Counted from the stretch's first letter, positions 11,366-20,283 are shown. The stretch is DNA of 64,000 bases from Xanthomonas fragariae (GCF_017603965.1 NZ_CP071955.1:1-64000), one strand, 5' to 3'. Made by a program: numbers and translations. Notes: generated from the letters alone by a model not told the origin.

Positions 11366-12037
11366 ATGACGGAACAACTCGTTATCCACAGGCATGACTA
11401 TGATGCCGGGAACCAGGGTCTGAGCTGGGCCCGCATTATCGGCATTGCCTTCGTAATTGCCTTGCACCTCACTGCATTGATGATGTTGCTGATCCCTGCA
11501 GTGGCTCCAAAGGCTCCGGCAGAGAAAGAGCGCACCACCACAGTCACTTTGGTGGATGCACCACCACCACCACCTCCCCCGCCGCCCCCGCCGCCGCCGG
11601 AAGACAAGCCTCCGCCGCCGGTCAAGAATCTGTCGCCGCCGAAGCCCTCACCGGTTCCGCCGCCGCCGGAAGCTCCGGTGGTCGATGTTCCCGAACCGCG
11701 TCCTAGCGATATCGTCACGCCGCCGAGCCCACCGTCTCAGCCGCAGCCGCCAAGTGACATTGGCGCCAGTGTCGATATTTCGTCCAAGAACATGAACCCG
11801 CCGAAGTACCCGCCGGCTGCATTCCGTGCCGGCATACAAGGTGAGGTCGTCTTGATCGTGGATGTTGATGCCAGCGGCAACGTGACCAATGTGTCGGTCG
11901 AAAAGTCCAGCCGCAACCGCGACCTTGACCGTGCCGCGATGGATGCAGCACGCAAGTGGAAATTCAACGCTTCGATTGTTAACGGGCAGAAATCTGCCGG
12001 ACGTGTTCGTGTCCCGGTCAACTTTGCCCTGAACTGA
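11366..12037 (+). CDS. tonB: Energy transducer TonB
   Basis: TonB transmits the proton-motive force, harvested by ExbB/ExbD, to outer-membrane TonB-dependent receptors. The 223-aa protein has one N-terminal membrane anchor (about residues 24-45). It has a long proline-rich periplasmic spacer with an uninterrupted run of about 13 prolines near residue 70. The C-terminal TonB domain begins around KYPPAAFRAGIQGEVVLIVD and includes NVSVEKSSRNRDLDRAA. It is first of four genes (tonB, exbB, exbD1, exbD2) closed by a terminator at 13811. Xanthomonads carry very many TonB-dependent receptors, so this is likely their main energiser. Confidence 0.96.
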   Translation: MTEQLVIHRHDYDAGNQGLSWARIIGIAFVIALHLTALMMLLIPAVAPKAPAEKERTTTVTLVDAPPPPPPPPPPPPPEDKPPPPVKNLSPPKPSPVPPPPEAPVVDVPEPRPSDIVTPPSPPSQPQPPSDIGASVDISSKNMNPPKYPPAAFRAGIQGEVVLIVDVDASGNVTNVSVEKSSRNRDLDRAAMDAARKWKFNASIVNGQKSAGRVRVPVNFALN

Positions 12038-12123
12038 TCCCACGGGCCGGCTACGGTCGGCCCAGGATCCTGTCTTCCTTTCGCTCCACCCTTCATCACC
12101 ACACACAACTAAAGGTAAGCGTC

Positions 12124-12885
12124 ATGCCGCAGGAATTCTTTATCGCCGCCGCTGCAGGGGGCTCCAATCCGTCGGCCGCTCTGTCGCAGATGGGCTTCGA
12201 GCACTTGATCACCGAGATGACCTCCAACCCCGGCGATTTCGCCGTGTCCTGGGTCGTTCTGATCACCCTGATCGCTATGTCCGCTTCTTCCTGGTACTGG
12301 ACGGTCATCAACATCTTCCGCGCCACCCGTCTGAAGAGTGCGGCTGACCGCGTCACCACCGCGTTCTGGGATGCCCCGAACGCACAGGACGCCATCCGCG
12401 CCATGGAAGCGCAGTCGGCTTCCGAGCCGTTCTCGAAGATCGCGCTGGACGCAGCCCAGGCTGCTGCTCACCACCAGCGCGCCGAAGGCAGCACCGGCGC
12501 GCTGGGCGAGAGCCTGAGCCGCTCGGAGTTTGTCGATCGCGCCCTGCGTCAGGCCGTGACCCGCGAAAGCACCAAGCTGCAGTCCGGCATGACCCTGCTC
12601 GCCACCGTCGGTGCGACCGCACCGTTCGTCGGTCTGCTGGGTACCGTGTGGGGCATCTATGGCGCGCTGATCAAGATCGGTGCAACCGGTTCGGCCTCCA
12701 TCGACGCCGTTGCCGGCCCTGTGGGCGAAGCGCTGATCATGACCGCGATCGGCCTGTTCGTCGCTATCCCGGCGGTGTTCGCGTTCAACTTCTTCTCCAA
12801 GGTCAACAGCTCGGTGATCGCCAAGTTCGACACCTTTGCCCATGACCTGCATGACTTCTTCGCCACCGGTTCGCGCGTCCGCTAA
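12124..12885 (+). CDS. exbB: Biopolymer transport protein ExbB (MotA/TolQ/ExbB proton channel)
   Basis: ExbB is the proton-channel scaffold of the TonB motor in the inner membrane. The 253-aa protein has one N-terminal transmembrane segment (VSWVVLITLIAMSAS region) and a cytoplasmic domain. Two further membrane helices carry TLLATVGATAPFVGLLGTVWGIY and the conserved GEALIMTAIGLFVAIPAV, typical of MotA/TolQ/ExbB channels. It follows tonB by 86 bp with a good ribosome-binding site (AAAGGTAAGC). The downstream exbD genes complete the motor. Confidence 0.95.
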   Translation: MPQEFFIAAAAGGSNPSAALSQMGFEHLITEMTSNPGDFAVSWVVLITLIAMSASSWYWTVINIFRATRLKSAADRVTTAFWDAPNAQDAIRAMEAQSASEPFSKIALDAAQAAAHHQRAEGSTGALGESLSRSEFVDRALRQAVTRESTKLQSGMTLLATVGATAPFVGLLGTVWGIYGALIKIGATGSASIDAVAGPVGEALIMTAIGLFVAIPAVFAFNFFSKVNSSVIAKFDTFAHDLHDFFATGSRVR

Positions 12886-12932
12886 TCCGGTCGTTAAAGA
12901 ACTCCTTCGCAACGATTTAGACGGAGCCCGTT

Positions 12933-13355
12933 ATGGCCTTCAGTAGTGGAAACAGCGGCGGCCCGATGGCCGACATCAATGTGACGCCCCTCGTGGACGT
13001 GATGTTGGTGCTGCTGATCATATTCATCATTACGGCGCCGCTGATGTCCCATAAGGTCAAGGTGGAGCTGCCAGAGGCCAACTTGATCCAGAAGGAAGAT
13101 GCGGAAAAACGCGCCGCACCGATCACTCTAGCCGTCAAGGAAGACGGGTCGCTGTATTGGAACGACGAGCCGATTTCCAAGGAAGCCCTGGAATCACGCC
13201 TGTCCACCGCAGCACAGCAGACTCCGCAACCGCCGCTCAATTTGCGCGGCGACCGCACGACCAAGATGCGTACGATCAACGAGATCACCAAGATCGCGCA
13301 GGGTCAGGGCATGCTGGACGTCGGCTTCGTTGCAACCAAAGAGAAGGGGCAGTAA
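12933..13355 (+). CDS. exbD1: Biopolymer transport protein ExbD1
   Basis: This is the small TonB-motor subunit with one membrane helix and a periplasmic domain, 140 aa. The membrane segment [20 protein letters not shown] contains the conserved aspartate (V-D-V-M) that carries protons in ExbD/TolR proteins. It is nearly identical in its first 35 residues to the next gene, ExbD2, but the periplasmic domains differ, which indicates an old duplication. The start is preceded by GGAGC. It is the third gene of the tonB operon. Confidence 0.93.
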   Translation: MAFSSGNSGGPMADINVTPLVDVMLVLLIIFIITAPLMSHKVKVELPEANLIQKEDAEKRAAPITLAVKEDGSLYWNDEPISKEALESRLSTAAQQTPQPPLNLRGDRTTKMRTINEITKIAQGQGMLDVGFVATKEKGQ

Positions 13356-13358
13356 GTC

Positions 13359-13769
13359 ATGGCATTCAGTACCAGTGGAAACCGAGGCCCAATGGCCGAC
13401 ATCAACGTCACGCCCCTCGTGGACGTGATGTTGGTGCTGCTGATCATCTTCATCGTAACTGCGCCGATCATGACGTACCCGATTGCCGTGGATCTGCCGC
13501 AGCGGGTGCTCAATCCGCCACCGCAGACGACCGAACCGCCGCCGCCGATCGAGTTGCGTATCGACGCCAGCAACCAGGTGTTCTGGAACAATAGCCCGAC
13601 TCCGGTCGCGCAGTTGCAACAGAAGATGGAAGAAGTGGTTCAGGCTGATCCGACCAATCAGCCGGAACTGCGCATCGACGCCAATGAAGATGCGGAGTAT
13701 GAGGTGATGGCCAAGGTCCTCGCCGCGGCGAAAAACTCACAGATGAAGAAAATCGGCTTCATGCAGTAA
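13359..13769 (+). CDS. exbD2: Biopolymer transport protein ExbD2
   Basis: This 136-aa paralogue of ExbD1 starts 4 bp after it. It shares the membrane segment with the proton-carrying aspartate but has a distinct periplasmic domain with a proline-rich linker ([15 protein letters not shown]). From work in X. campestris, exbD2 is known to be dispensable for iron uptake but needed for the hypersensitive response and full pathogenicity. The same role is inferred here. The last gene of the operon; a strong terminator follows. Confidence 0.92.
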   Translation: MAFSTSGNRGPMADINVTPLVDVMLVLLIIFIVTAPIMTYPIAVDLPQRVLNPPPQTTEPPPPIELRIDASNQVFWNNSPTPVAQLQQKMEEVVQADPTNQPELRIDANEDAEYEVMAKVLAAAKNSQMKKIGFMQ

Positions 13770-13810
13770 GACATCGCAAGATCGTAATATAACAGTCATG
13801 AAACGACTGC

Positions 13811-13839
13811 AACGCCAGCGGAAACGGTGGCGTTTTTTT
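13811..13839 (+). terminator. Rho-independent terminator of the tonB operon
   Basis: The stem AACGCCA (13811-13817) pairs with TGGCGTT (13828-13834), with a purine-rich loop and a run of T to 13839. It lies 42 bp after the exbD2 stop. Confidence 0.88.
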
Positions 13840-14258
13840 ATGGTCGATCGAACATGGCCGTTGTCCGTCACTGGTATGAGGTGGGCAGACTCAGCATTTG
13901 CTGCATCGCCTACGTTGAGTCTTTTTGGTGGCTATATCGATACGTCGAGATACCTGCGCGCCGATTCGCACGCAGGTTGTCATCGAGTTTGGAGATGTGT
14001 GACGTTGTTGGACGTCGAGCACAATGGTTTAGTTTGTCGTCCCTGAAACATTCCTCTCAAGTACGAATCGCCAGCAGTGACAGCCGTACGATGCGAGATG
14101 GATGGAGCACGGCTTCCTAGCCGCGAACAAAACAAGGACACCTTTAAAAACTTCGACTTCGGTAAATTGCGCGCGATACGCATCAATGACTTGCGAGCGC
14201 GCCTTGGTCGAGTATTAAAGGTGCCTTAGAGCGAGAACCCTTAATCCTCTCGCCGCAT
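13840..14258. other. Gene-free stretch after the tonB operon
   Basis: No convincing gene is seen in these 419 bp. The only structure noticed is an imperfect inverted repeat near its end (AAGGACACCTTTAA about 14131-14144, TTAAAGGTGCCTT about 14215-14227). It may be a remnant of an element or a terminator for the convergent downstream gene. Confidence 0.4.
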
Positions 14259-15002
14259 TCAAATAGACCCCTTTTCTTGAGATGCCGACACTCTTCTCCA
14301 CCAGACAGTCTTAACGAAAAGCCAGCTGCGTACCGGCGTCTTGATCACTAGCAAAAGAAATCCGATCGAAAGCAAGCACCAGACGGCCGGGAATTCATTC
14401 GGGTTGTCCGTGGTCAGCCTAGCCAGAATTGGACCCAACAAAAGATGGAAAATCGTAAACCTCCATGAACCGTAAGCTAGCGGAACGATGAAGGCGGCGA
14501 AGATATAGGGTGCCCAGACGACCTTGAAGCCAAAGATGGTAACGCTGAGGAGGTCGTTGACGGGTAGCTCCCAGGCTATATGCCAGTTTCCACTGACCGA
14601 ACAAAGGCGATCAGAGCAGAGAGCCGTTCCTTTGGGCACGTGACTTGCCCATTCGAAGGGGTAGATTTTGAGGATCATCAGGATGAGACAGATGAAGCAA
14701 GCGAAATACGCATAATTCTTCACCTTATTTTTCGCCGCTTCTGGGATAAAATAAAGTGATATCGCATTTATGAAAAAAGGCTGTATTGCGATATGAAGGA
14801 ACCCGAGTAACGTGGCGACCTGGTTCATCGGGTTGCTGCAGGAGTTGATTACGGTGTAGGTGAAAGCCTGTAGGATTTCCATTAGCGAAAAGAATGCAAG
14901 GCATCCCCACAATTCGAACGGTTCTTTTTTGTAGGCCGAGTATGCGCATCCTAAGAGGCCGCAAGCAGCTACCGCCGTGGAAGCTTGTCCATTCCAGCAC
15001 AT
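14259..15002 (-). CDS. DUF5765-like polytopic membrane protein
   Basis: This 247-aa protein begins MCWNGQASTAVAACGLLGCA and has about seven hydrophobic segments. The opening, the ELWGCLAFFSLMEILQAFTY segment and the NQVATLLGFLHIAIQPFFIN segment resemble the uncharacterised DUF5765 membrane family; this is recalled, not searched. Function is unknown. Base composition is clearly poorer in GC than the neighbouring core genes. It lies next to the IS nest at 15154-17560, consistent with horizontal acquisition. No strong ribosome-binding site is visible at the ATG. Confidence 0.72.
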   Translation of the reverse strand: MCWNGQASTAVAACGLLGCAYSAYKKEPFELWGCLAFFSLMEILQAFTYTVINSCSNPMNQVATLLGFLHIAIQPFFINAISLYFIPEAAKNKVKNYAYFACFICLILMILKIYPFEWASHVPKGTALCSDRLCSVSGNWHIAWELPVNDLLSVTIFGFKVVWAPYIFAAFIVPLAYGSWRFTIFHLLLGPILARLTTDNPNEFPAVWCLLSIGFLLLVIKTPVRSWLFVKTVWWRRVSASQEKGSI

Positions 15003-15153
15003 AAATAATGAATGTTAGGTAGTTAGAAGGTAACCTTCAGAATATGTGAAGTGGCAAGGATTCAAGTTTTATTTTCGGAAACTATCACGCCAAAAGCGAG
15101 CCTTCCAAGGCTATCGTTGCTGATTCGCGGCAGTGGCCGAGCCATCACGTTGC

Positions 15154-15301
15154 TTAGAGCCGCTAACAGAGCGTGGCGAGCAGTGTTGAGATCAGTAAGG
15201 ACGGCGCACAGCAACCGCAGTTTAAGAGTAGTTAATGCCGATTCCGAGAACTGGCCGCGCCCGCCTGGCGGTGGAGCGCAGTAGATTTGTTAGCCGATCT
15301 A
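15154..15301 (-). repeat. MITE-like repeat, copy 3 (reverse orientation)
   Basis: The ends are TTAGAGCCGCTAACAGAGCG and ATTTGTTAGCCGATCTAA. The interior contains the inverse of the family core (TTCCGAGAACTGGCCGCGCC, then GCCTGGCGGTGGAGCGCAGT). The neighbouring IS5-like element abuts its right end at a CTAA tetranucleotide. It is somewhat diverged. Confidence 0.75.
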
Positions 15302-16503
15302 AGTCGGCCCTGAAAATCCCCCTTAGATAGCAGGCGCCGCAGCTGACAGTCGCAATTGGCTCTTGTCATTGCCCGGATCCATTTGTGGAAAAATGCGATT
15401 CAGGTACTGGCAAACACGGGTTTTAGCCCGCCGCAGAACTGAGCATGTGCAGCACATTGCCGTGGCGCCTTTCAGCCTGCAGTCTTCTTCAGATGTTCGA
15501 TCACCGGCTCCACCGCCTGTCGTCGCTTGATCCAGCGCCATTGCCGTCGCGTCAGCGTCTTGGCCTTGCCGCGATGCAGGACCTGCACGCCATCGACTTC
15601 GCGCCCGCGATCGCCCAGGTCCACGATCGCCACCGTCGGTTCTACGCGCACATCCTGCAGCAACCCGCGTGTCTGCTCCAGCTGTTCGGCCAAGGTGTCG
15701 CCATCGTACGGGTTGCCAGGAAAACTGCGCGCGCCCACGACCAATCCCTTGCAGGCGGTGACCGCAATGCCGACCTTGACGCCGAATGCGTACGCTTGAC
15801 GCGCCTTGCCCTTGCCGATGCATTCCACTTCCGGGGCATGCAATGCGTACAGTTTTTGTTTGTCCTTCGGACGCTACGTGTACAGCCGTTGCGCACGTTC
15901 CAGCCAGACCGCGATGCGCTCGCGCACGCCGGGTTCCACCTGGTCCAGCTTGCGCTGCATGTCGCGCAACATCCGCCCCAACACCGTGCGTTGACGTCGC
16001 AGCACGCGCTGCATGACCCAGGCGCTGCCGCCAGCGCGTCAGCGAGCTGGGATCGCACGGCAAGCGCGTCTGGAACACGACTTCGCCAGTGAAGAACTGC
16101 CAATACGGATTTTCCAGCCAGCGCTCGCACACCGCTTCATCGGACAGGTCGTCGGCGTGTTTGAGGTACAGCAGGCCGGCGATCAGCCGCGCCGGCAGCG
16201 CGGGACGACCGCCACCGGCTGGCGTGGCCGGAAAATGTGGCAAAAGCGTCTGCTCCAACGCCGCCCACGGCATGCGGTGGCTCAATTACACCAACGGATG
16301 ACGCAGATCGATCTGGTTCTCCAGGCGCGAACGAAACAATTCGTCGGCGGGTCTGTCTTCGGCAGCAGGACGGCGTGTACGCATGGACGGAAATTGCAAA
16401 AAAACCAGCCCTCAGCGTCGCGAAAACTGGTAGTTCTGGCACGCCGGTGCAGACATCAAGGCCTTGCGGTCGTTGGGTGATTGGGGTTTTTCAGGGGCGA
16501 CTA
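15302..16503 (-). mobile_element. Defective IS5-like element, copy A
   Basis: The 1.2-kb element has imperfect terminal inverted repeats: AGTCGGCCCTGAAAATCCCC at the low-coordinate end against the complement of GGGGTTTTTCAGGGGCGACT at the other. CTAA is found at both outer edges (15298-15301, 16500-16503), a YTAR-type target duplication as known for IS5-group elements. A close relative lies at 33208-34438. The transposase gene is broken, and about 150 bp at the 3' end of the gene differ from copy B. Confidence 0.8.
15470..16380 (-). pseudogene. IS5-family transposase, nonsense- and frameshift-broken (copy A)
   Basis: On the minus strand the N-terminus (MRTRRPAAEDRPADELFRSR...) is cut by an in-frame TAA just before LSHRMPWAALEQTLLPHF. 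The frame continues through ADDLSDEAVCERWLENPYWQ and shifts after SLTRWRQRLG. The catalytic C-terminal part reads in another frame (VECIGKGKARQAYAFGVKVG ... RWIKRRQAVEPVIEHLK) and is truncated. The TAA and the region of the frameshift are identical in copy B, so the defects predate duplication. No active protein is expected. Confidence 0.8.
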
Positions 16504-16542
16504 AATAGTGGATGACGCAAGGTCGATCTTGCCTTATGCGAC

Positions 16543-16690
16543 TAAGAGCGGCTAACAAAACGACTGCGCTTACCGCCAGGCGGGCGCGGCCAGTGCTCGG
16601 AATCGGCATGTACCACGCGTACACTCCGGTCCCTGCGCGCCGTCCGCATCCACCTGGCGGCTGCTCGCTACGTTTTGTTAGCCGCTCTAA
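16543..16690 (+). repeat. MITE-like repeat, copy 4 (148 bp, well preserved)
   Basis: It has near-perfect ends, TAAGAGCGGCTAACAAAACG and its exact inverse at 16671-16690. The interior is the family core. Its last four bases are shared with the left end of the adjoining IS element, so the two lie head to tail with a single TAAG at the junction. Confidence 0.9.
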
Positions 16691-17560
16691 GAGCGGCTAA
16701 CAAAACCCAGGAAGAAGCCGTAAGCAGATGATGGAGCATGCAAGCGAGAGCAACGCCAAGTGGAGATCGATGCGGCGTTCAAAGCGGATGCGCAGTTTGC
16801 CCAGGCCTGCGAACCAGGCATGCGTGCGCTCGACGACCCAGCGATGACGGCCCAACCGGTCGTTGCGCGCGATCCCCTTGCGTGCGATCCGCGCAATGAT
16901 GCCGCGCTGCTTGAGGAAGGCGCGACAGCGGTCGATGTCGTAAGCCTTGTCGGCGTGCAATTTGTCTGGCCAACGTCGCGGGCGCCCTGGTTTGCCACCA
17001 ATTGGCGGCAAGGCGTCGATCAACTCCTCGAACACGACCGAGTCGTGCCGATTGGCGCCGGTGACGCACACTGCCAAGGGCACGCCGTTGCGGTCCACGA
17101 TCAGATGCCGTTTGCTGCCGAGTTTGCCGCGATCGGTCGGGTTTGGCCCGGTGTAGGCGCCCCCCGGGGGGAGGCCACACTGGCGGCGTCCAGACTGGCT
17201 CGGCTCAGATCCAGCCTCTGGGCGCGACGCAGCTCGGTCAGCAACACCTGATGCAGACGATGCCACACACCGGCGGCTTGCCAATCACGCAACCGGCGCC
17301 AGCAGGTCATGCCGCTGCCATAGCCCAGCTCCATAGGCAGGTCTTCCCATGGCACGCCCGTGCGCAGGACATAGACGATGCCGTTGAGGGCTTGCTGATC
17401 ACTGATACGCGGCCGTCCACCTTTGGGCGAACGCTTCACTTGGGGAATCAGCGGCTCGATGCGCTTCCACAGCGCAATGGGGATCTCTTTGCGACGTGTC
17501 ATGTCCGCAATTTTGCCACCGGCGAGACAAGATTCAAGGGGTTTTGTTAGACGCTCTAAA
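16688..17560 (-). mobile_element. IS5-family (IS427-type) insertion sequence, about 870 bp
   Basis: The left end GAGCGGCTAACAAAACCC and the right end GGGTTTTGTTAGACGCTC are inverted repeats. They match the ends of the small MITE-like repeats in this window over about 16 bp. It contains one transposase gene in two overlapping frames, as in the IS427 group. It ends 5 bp beyond the pdxJ stop codon. The most complete mobile element in the window, and a plausible source of transposase for the repeat family. Confidence 0.85.
16697..17502 (-). CDS. IS5-family transposase, two frames (OrfA/OrfB)
   Basis: OrfA starts at the ATG at 17502 (MTRRKEIPIALWKRIEPLIP) and carries the N-terminal DUF4096-like domain and the first catalytic aspartate (SLDAASVAS). 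OrfB (stop at 16697) carries the second aspartate (HADKAYD) and the glutamate (VVERTHAWF). The two frames meet at a C6G6-type run near 17161-17170. IS427-group transposases are known to be made by programmed frameshifting, so this may be functional rather than broken. The joined product would be about 268 aa, normal for the group. Confidence 0.75.
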
Positions 17561-17564
17561 TATC

Positions 17565-18332
17565 TCAAACCTTAATTGACGCGCTTCGCAGTATCTGCAA
17601 ATACGCACGCACCGTCGCATCAAGTCCTCGATACAACGCCTCGCTGGTCAATGCGTGGCCGATCGACACTTCCAGTACGCCTGGGACAGCGGCCAGAAAA
17701 TCGCCCAGGTTGGTCTGCGACAAATCATGCCCGGCATTGATGCCCAGGCTTGCATCACTGGCGCCTCGCGCAGCATCGGCAAACAACCGGAATGCGGCAT
17801 CCGGCTGCCCGTTTGCATGCGCCTGCGCATACGGGCCGGTGTATAATTCGATGCGATCTGCACCAAGTGCGGCTGCCCGAGCTACGTCGGGATTGCTGGC
17901 GTCGACGAACAGGCTGACGCGGCTGCCAAGTGTCTTGAACGCAGCGATCAAATCGCCGAGCGGCGCGGTGTTCTGCGCAAAATCGAAGCCGTGATCCGAG
18001 GTGAGTTGCCCATCGTCATCGGGCACCAGCGTAACCTGTTCCGGACGCGTGGCGCGGCACAGTTCCAGCAATCCCGGATAGCCATCGCGCGGCGGCGCGA
18101 ACGGGTTGCCCTCGATATTGAATTCGACTGAGTGCGCGCGCGTCAGTGCACTCAGCGCCAGCACGTCGTCGGCGCGAATATGCCGCTGGTCCGGGCGTGG
18201 ATGCACGGTGATGCCGTGCGCGCCAGCGGCGATGCAGGTGCGTGCGGCGTGCACCACATCCGGATCGTGTCCACCGCGCGAATTGCGCAGCGCAGCGATC
18301 TTGTTGACGTTGACGCTGAGCCGGGTCGTCAC
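17565..18332 (-). CDS. pdxJ: Pyridoxine 5'-phosphate synthase PdxJ
   Basis: PdxJ condenses 1-deoxy-xylulose 5-phosphate with 3-amino-2-oxopropyl phosphate to give pyridoxine 5'-phosphate, the last ring-forming step of vitamin B6 synthesis. Motifs are [40 protein letters not shown] and ELYTGPYA, all typical. The frame is open to 18377, but the GTG at 18332 is preferred. It begins at the conserved [10 protein letters not shown] and lies just 10 bp after the stop of the upstream small gene. The product is 255 aa. The IS at 16688-17560 inserted 4 bp beyond the stop, leaving the gene intact. Confidence 0.93.
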   Translation of the reverse strand: MTTRLSVNVNKIAALRNSRGGHDPDVVHAARTCIAAGAHGITVHPRPDQRHIRADDVLALSALTRAHSVEFNIEGNPFAPPRDGYPGLLELCRATRPEQVTLVPDDDGQLTSDHGFDFAQNTAPLGDLIAAFKTLGSRVSLFVDASNPDVARAAALGADRIELYTGPYAQAHANGQPDAAFRLFADAARGASDASLGINAGHDLSQTNLGDFLAAVPGVLEVSIGHALTSEALYRGLDATVRAYLQILRSASIKV

Positions 18333-18342
18333 GATGTCGTTC

Positions 18343-18612
18343 TCAGGCTTGCGGCTCGCTGCCGTGCGTGGCGTCAACAGCAGCAGATTTGCGTGCCTCC
18401 GCCAGTTCGCGCAGCCGGCGCAGTTCTGCCGGGTCGATCATGCTGCCGGTATCGCGCTGGGTGTCGCCCATACACGAGGCAAACCAGCCGCGCGTCCACA
18501 GCAGCAGGAATAGCAATGCCACCAGTAGCGAGACCACCAGCAACCACACGTGCGGTGTGCTGAAGGCCAGCACCAGCGCACCAAGTGCCATAAGCAGAAA
18601 CAGCCAGTGCAT
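18343..18612 (-). CDS. Small two-helix membrane protein
   Basis: This 89-aa protein has two adjacent hydrophobic helices ([17 protein letters not shown] and [18 protein letters not shown]). An acidic/basic cytoplasmic tail ([19 protein letters not shown]) follows, likely a short coiled coil. No family is recognised with confidence. It ends 10 bp before the pdxJ start on the same strand, so the two are probably co-transcribed. Confidence 0.65.
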   Translation of the reverse strand: MHWLFLLMALGALVLAFSTPHVWLLVVSLLVALLFLLLWTRGWFASCMGDTQRDTGSMIDPAELRRLRELAEARKSAAVDATHGSEPQA

Positions 18613-18686
18613 GACGAACTCCCCGTTGAGTGGCGGCAGTGTAGCGCCGTGCTAGGCACGGTTCTACGTGATAAGAGAGGCCCGCG

Positions 18687-20147
18687 TCAGAGCAGCGGCG
18701 ACAGCAGCCGTGCGAAGGCTTCGGGAAGCCGAGAGCGCCACATTGGTCGATGGCGCGCAAAGCGCACTTCCTGCGCGCGCTGCATGTCGGTGCCGATTAG
18801 CCCGGCCAGTTCGGCGGCCACCGCCTGGTTGCGGAACAGCATCGATAACTCGAAGTTGAGACGGAAGCTGCGGCTGTCGAAATTGGCGCTGCCGACGATG
18901 CAGACCTCGTCGTCGGCGAGCAGCGCCTTGGTGTGCAACATGCGCGGGCCGTACTCGTAGATGCGCACGCCGGCTTCGAGCAATTCGTCGAAATACGAGC
19001 GCGCCGCGTAAGTCACCAGGCGCGAGTCGCTGACACGCGGCACCAGCAGGCGCACGTCCAGGCCGCCCAGCGCGGCGGAGGTCAGCGCCATGCGTGCAGC
19101 TTCGCCGGGGACGAAGTACGGCGTAACCAGCCAGATGCGATGCTTGGCCTCGTGGATGGCGGCGACCATCAGGCGGTGAATCGCTTCCCACGACGAATCC
19201 GGCCCGGATACCAGCACCTGCGCATCGACCGTGCCTTGCGCGCGCGTCGGTACGTCTTCCGGCCACAGCTTCTGGCCGTGGAATGCGTCGCGGCTCTGTC
19301 GGGTGGCGTAGAGCCAGTCTTCCAGAAACACCAGCTGCAGGCTGTGCACCACGTGGCCCTGCAGACGCACGTGCAGATCGCGGTACGCATCGGCGCGCAC
19401 GTATTCGTTTTCGTCGTCGGTCACGTTGATGCCGCCGGTGAAGCCGATCCGGCCATCGATGACGATCACCTTGCGGTGGGTGCGCAGATTCAACCAGGGC
19501 CGCTTGAACGGCTTGAGGAACTGAGACGGATGGAACCAAGCGGTTTCCACGCCGGCCTCGCCCAGCGTGCGCAATGCGCGCCGGGTCATCGCCGACGAGC
19601 CCACCGCATCCATCAGCAAGCGTACCTTGACCCCAGCGCGTGCGCGCTCCATCAGCGCGTCGCAGATCGCAGTGCCGCTGCGGTCCGGCTGGAAAATGTA
19701 GTACTCCAGATGGATGTGGTCGCGTGCGCTGCGGATCGCTTCGATGATGGCGGCATAGGTCGTTGCGCCGTCGACCAGCCAGTGCACTTCGGTGGCGCTG
19801 CTCGGCGCCAGGCCGGTGGTGGACTGGGCGACCTTGGCCAACTCGGTGCAGTTGGCGTCCGGCGGGCAGACGCTGCTATAGCTCTCCATGCCCGAGCGCG
19901 AACGGCCGCGCCGCAAGCGCTGGCGTTTCACCTTCTGCGGGCCTAACCAGTAATAGATCAGCAGCCCCAGATACGGCAGCGCAGCCAGCGACAACACCCA
20001 GCTCAGCGTGGCCACCGGCTCGCGCTTTTGCAGCACTATCCAGCCGACGATCCACAGCAGGTACAGCACGTAGGCGGCCAGGAGAAGCGCTTCGAGGTGG
20101 GGAATGGTGGCCAGCCAGTCCCACGCGCTTTGTACATGTGCGAGCAT
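18687..20147 (-). CDS. cls: Cardiolipin synthase (phospholipase D family)
   Basis: This enzyme makes cardiolipin from phosphatidylglycerol at the inner membrane. The 486-aa protein has two N-terminal membrane helices (EALLLAAYVLYLLWIVGWIV; ATLSWVLSLAALPYLGLLIY). Two PLD catalytic HKD motifs follow: HRKVIVIDGRIGFTGG (about residue 232) and HTKALLADDEVCIVGSANFD. Length and layout match ClsA. A TAGAAT hexamer lies exactly 6 nt before the ATG, so the message may be leaderless. It is oriented away from the radical-SAM remnant. Confidence 0.94.
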   Translation of the reverse strand: MLAHVQSAWDWLATIPHLEALLLAAYVLYLLWIVGWIVLQKREPVATLSWVLSLAALPYLGLLIYYWLGPQKVKRQRLRRGRSRSGMESYSSVCPPDANCTELAKVAQSTTGLAPSSATEVHWLVDGATTYAAIIEAIRSARDHIHLEYYIFQPDRSGTAICDALMERARAGVKVRLLMDAVGSSAMTRRALRTLGEAGVETAWFHPSQFLKPFKRPWLNLRTHRKVIVIDGRIGFTGGINVTDDENEYVRADAYRDLHVRLQGHVVHSLQLVFLEDWLYATRQSRDAFHGQKLWPEDVPTRAQGTVDAQVLVSGPDSSWEAIHRLMVAAIHEAKHRIWLVTPYFVPGEAARMALTSAALGGLDVRLLVPRVSDSRLVTYAARSYFDELLEAGVRIYEYGPRMLHTKALLADDEVCIVGSANFDSRSFRLNFELSMLFRNQAVAAELAGLIGTDMQRAQEVRFARHRPMWRSRLPEAFARLLSPLL

Positions 20148-20153
20148 GCGCGG

Positions 20154-20159
20154 ATTCTA
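20154..20159 (-). promoter_or_regulatory. -10-like TAGAAT, 6 nt before the cls start
   Basis: On the minus strand it reads TAGAAT, six bases, then the ATG of cls. The spacing would put the transcription start at or within a base of the start codon. The same arrangement is seen at four other genes here. Confidence 0.45.
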
Positions 20160-20271
20160 CGGGTCGCGCTCGCTGCTACGATGACTGTGTGGCCAACGCG
20201 GCTGCGCCGCATCGGTCTGAAAGCTTCATCGTGTTGAACGTGCAGGCGCGCCGCATGAGACCTGCCGGTCG

Positions 20272-20277
20272 TACGAT
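20272..20277 (+). promoter_or_regulatory. -10-like TACGAT, 6 nt before the radical-SAM gene start
   Basis: TACGAT, then GACGAG, then ATG at 20284. It is a weaker hexamer than the others, but with the identical 6-nt spacing. Confidence 0.35.
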
Positions 20278-20283
20278 GACGAG

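Noticed and set aside
16697..17502. Calling the IS427-type transposase a simple pseudogene because of two frames
   Set aside because: Two-frame organisation with frameshifting over a C/G run is the known design of this IS group, and both catalytic halves are otherwise intact.
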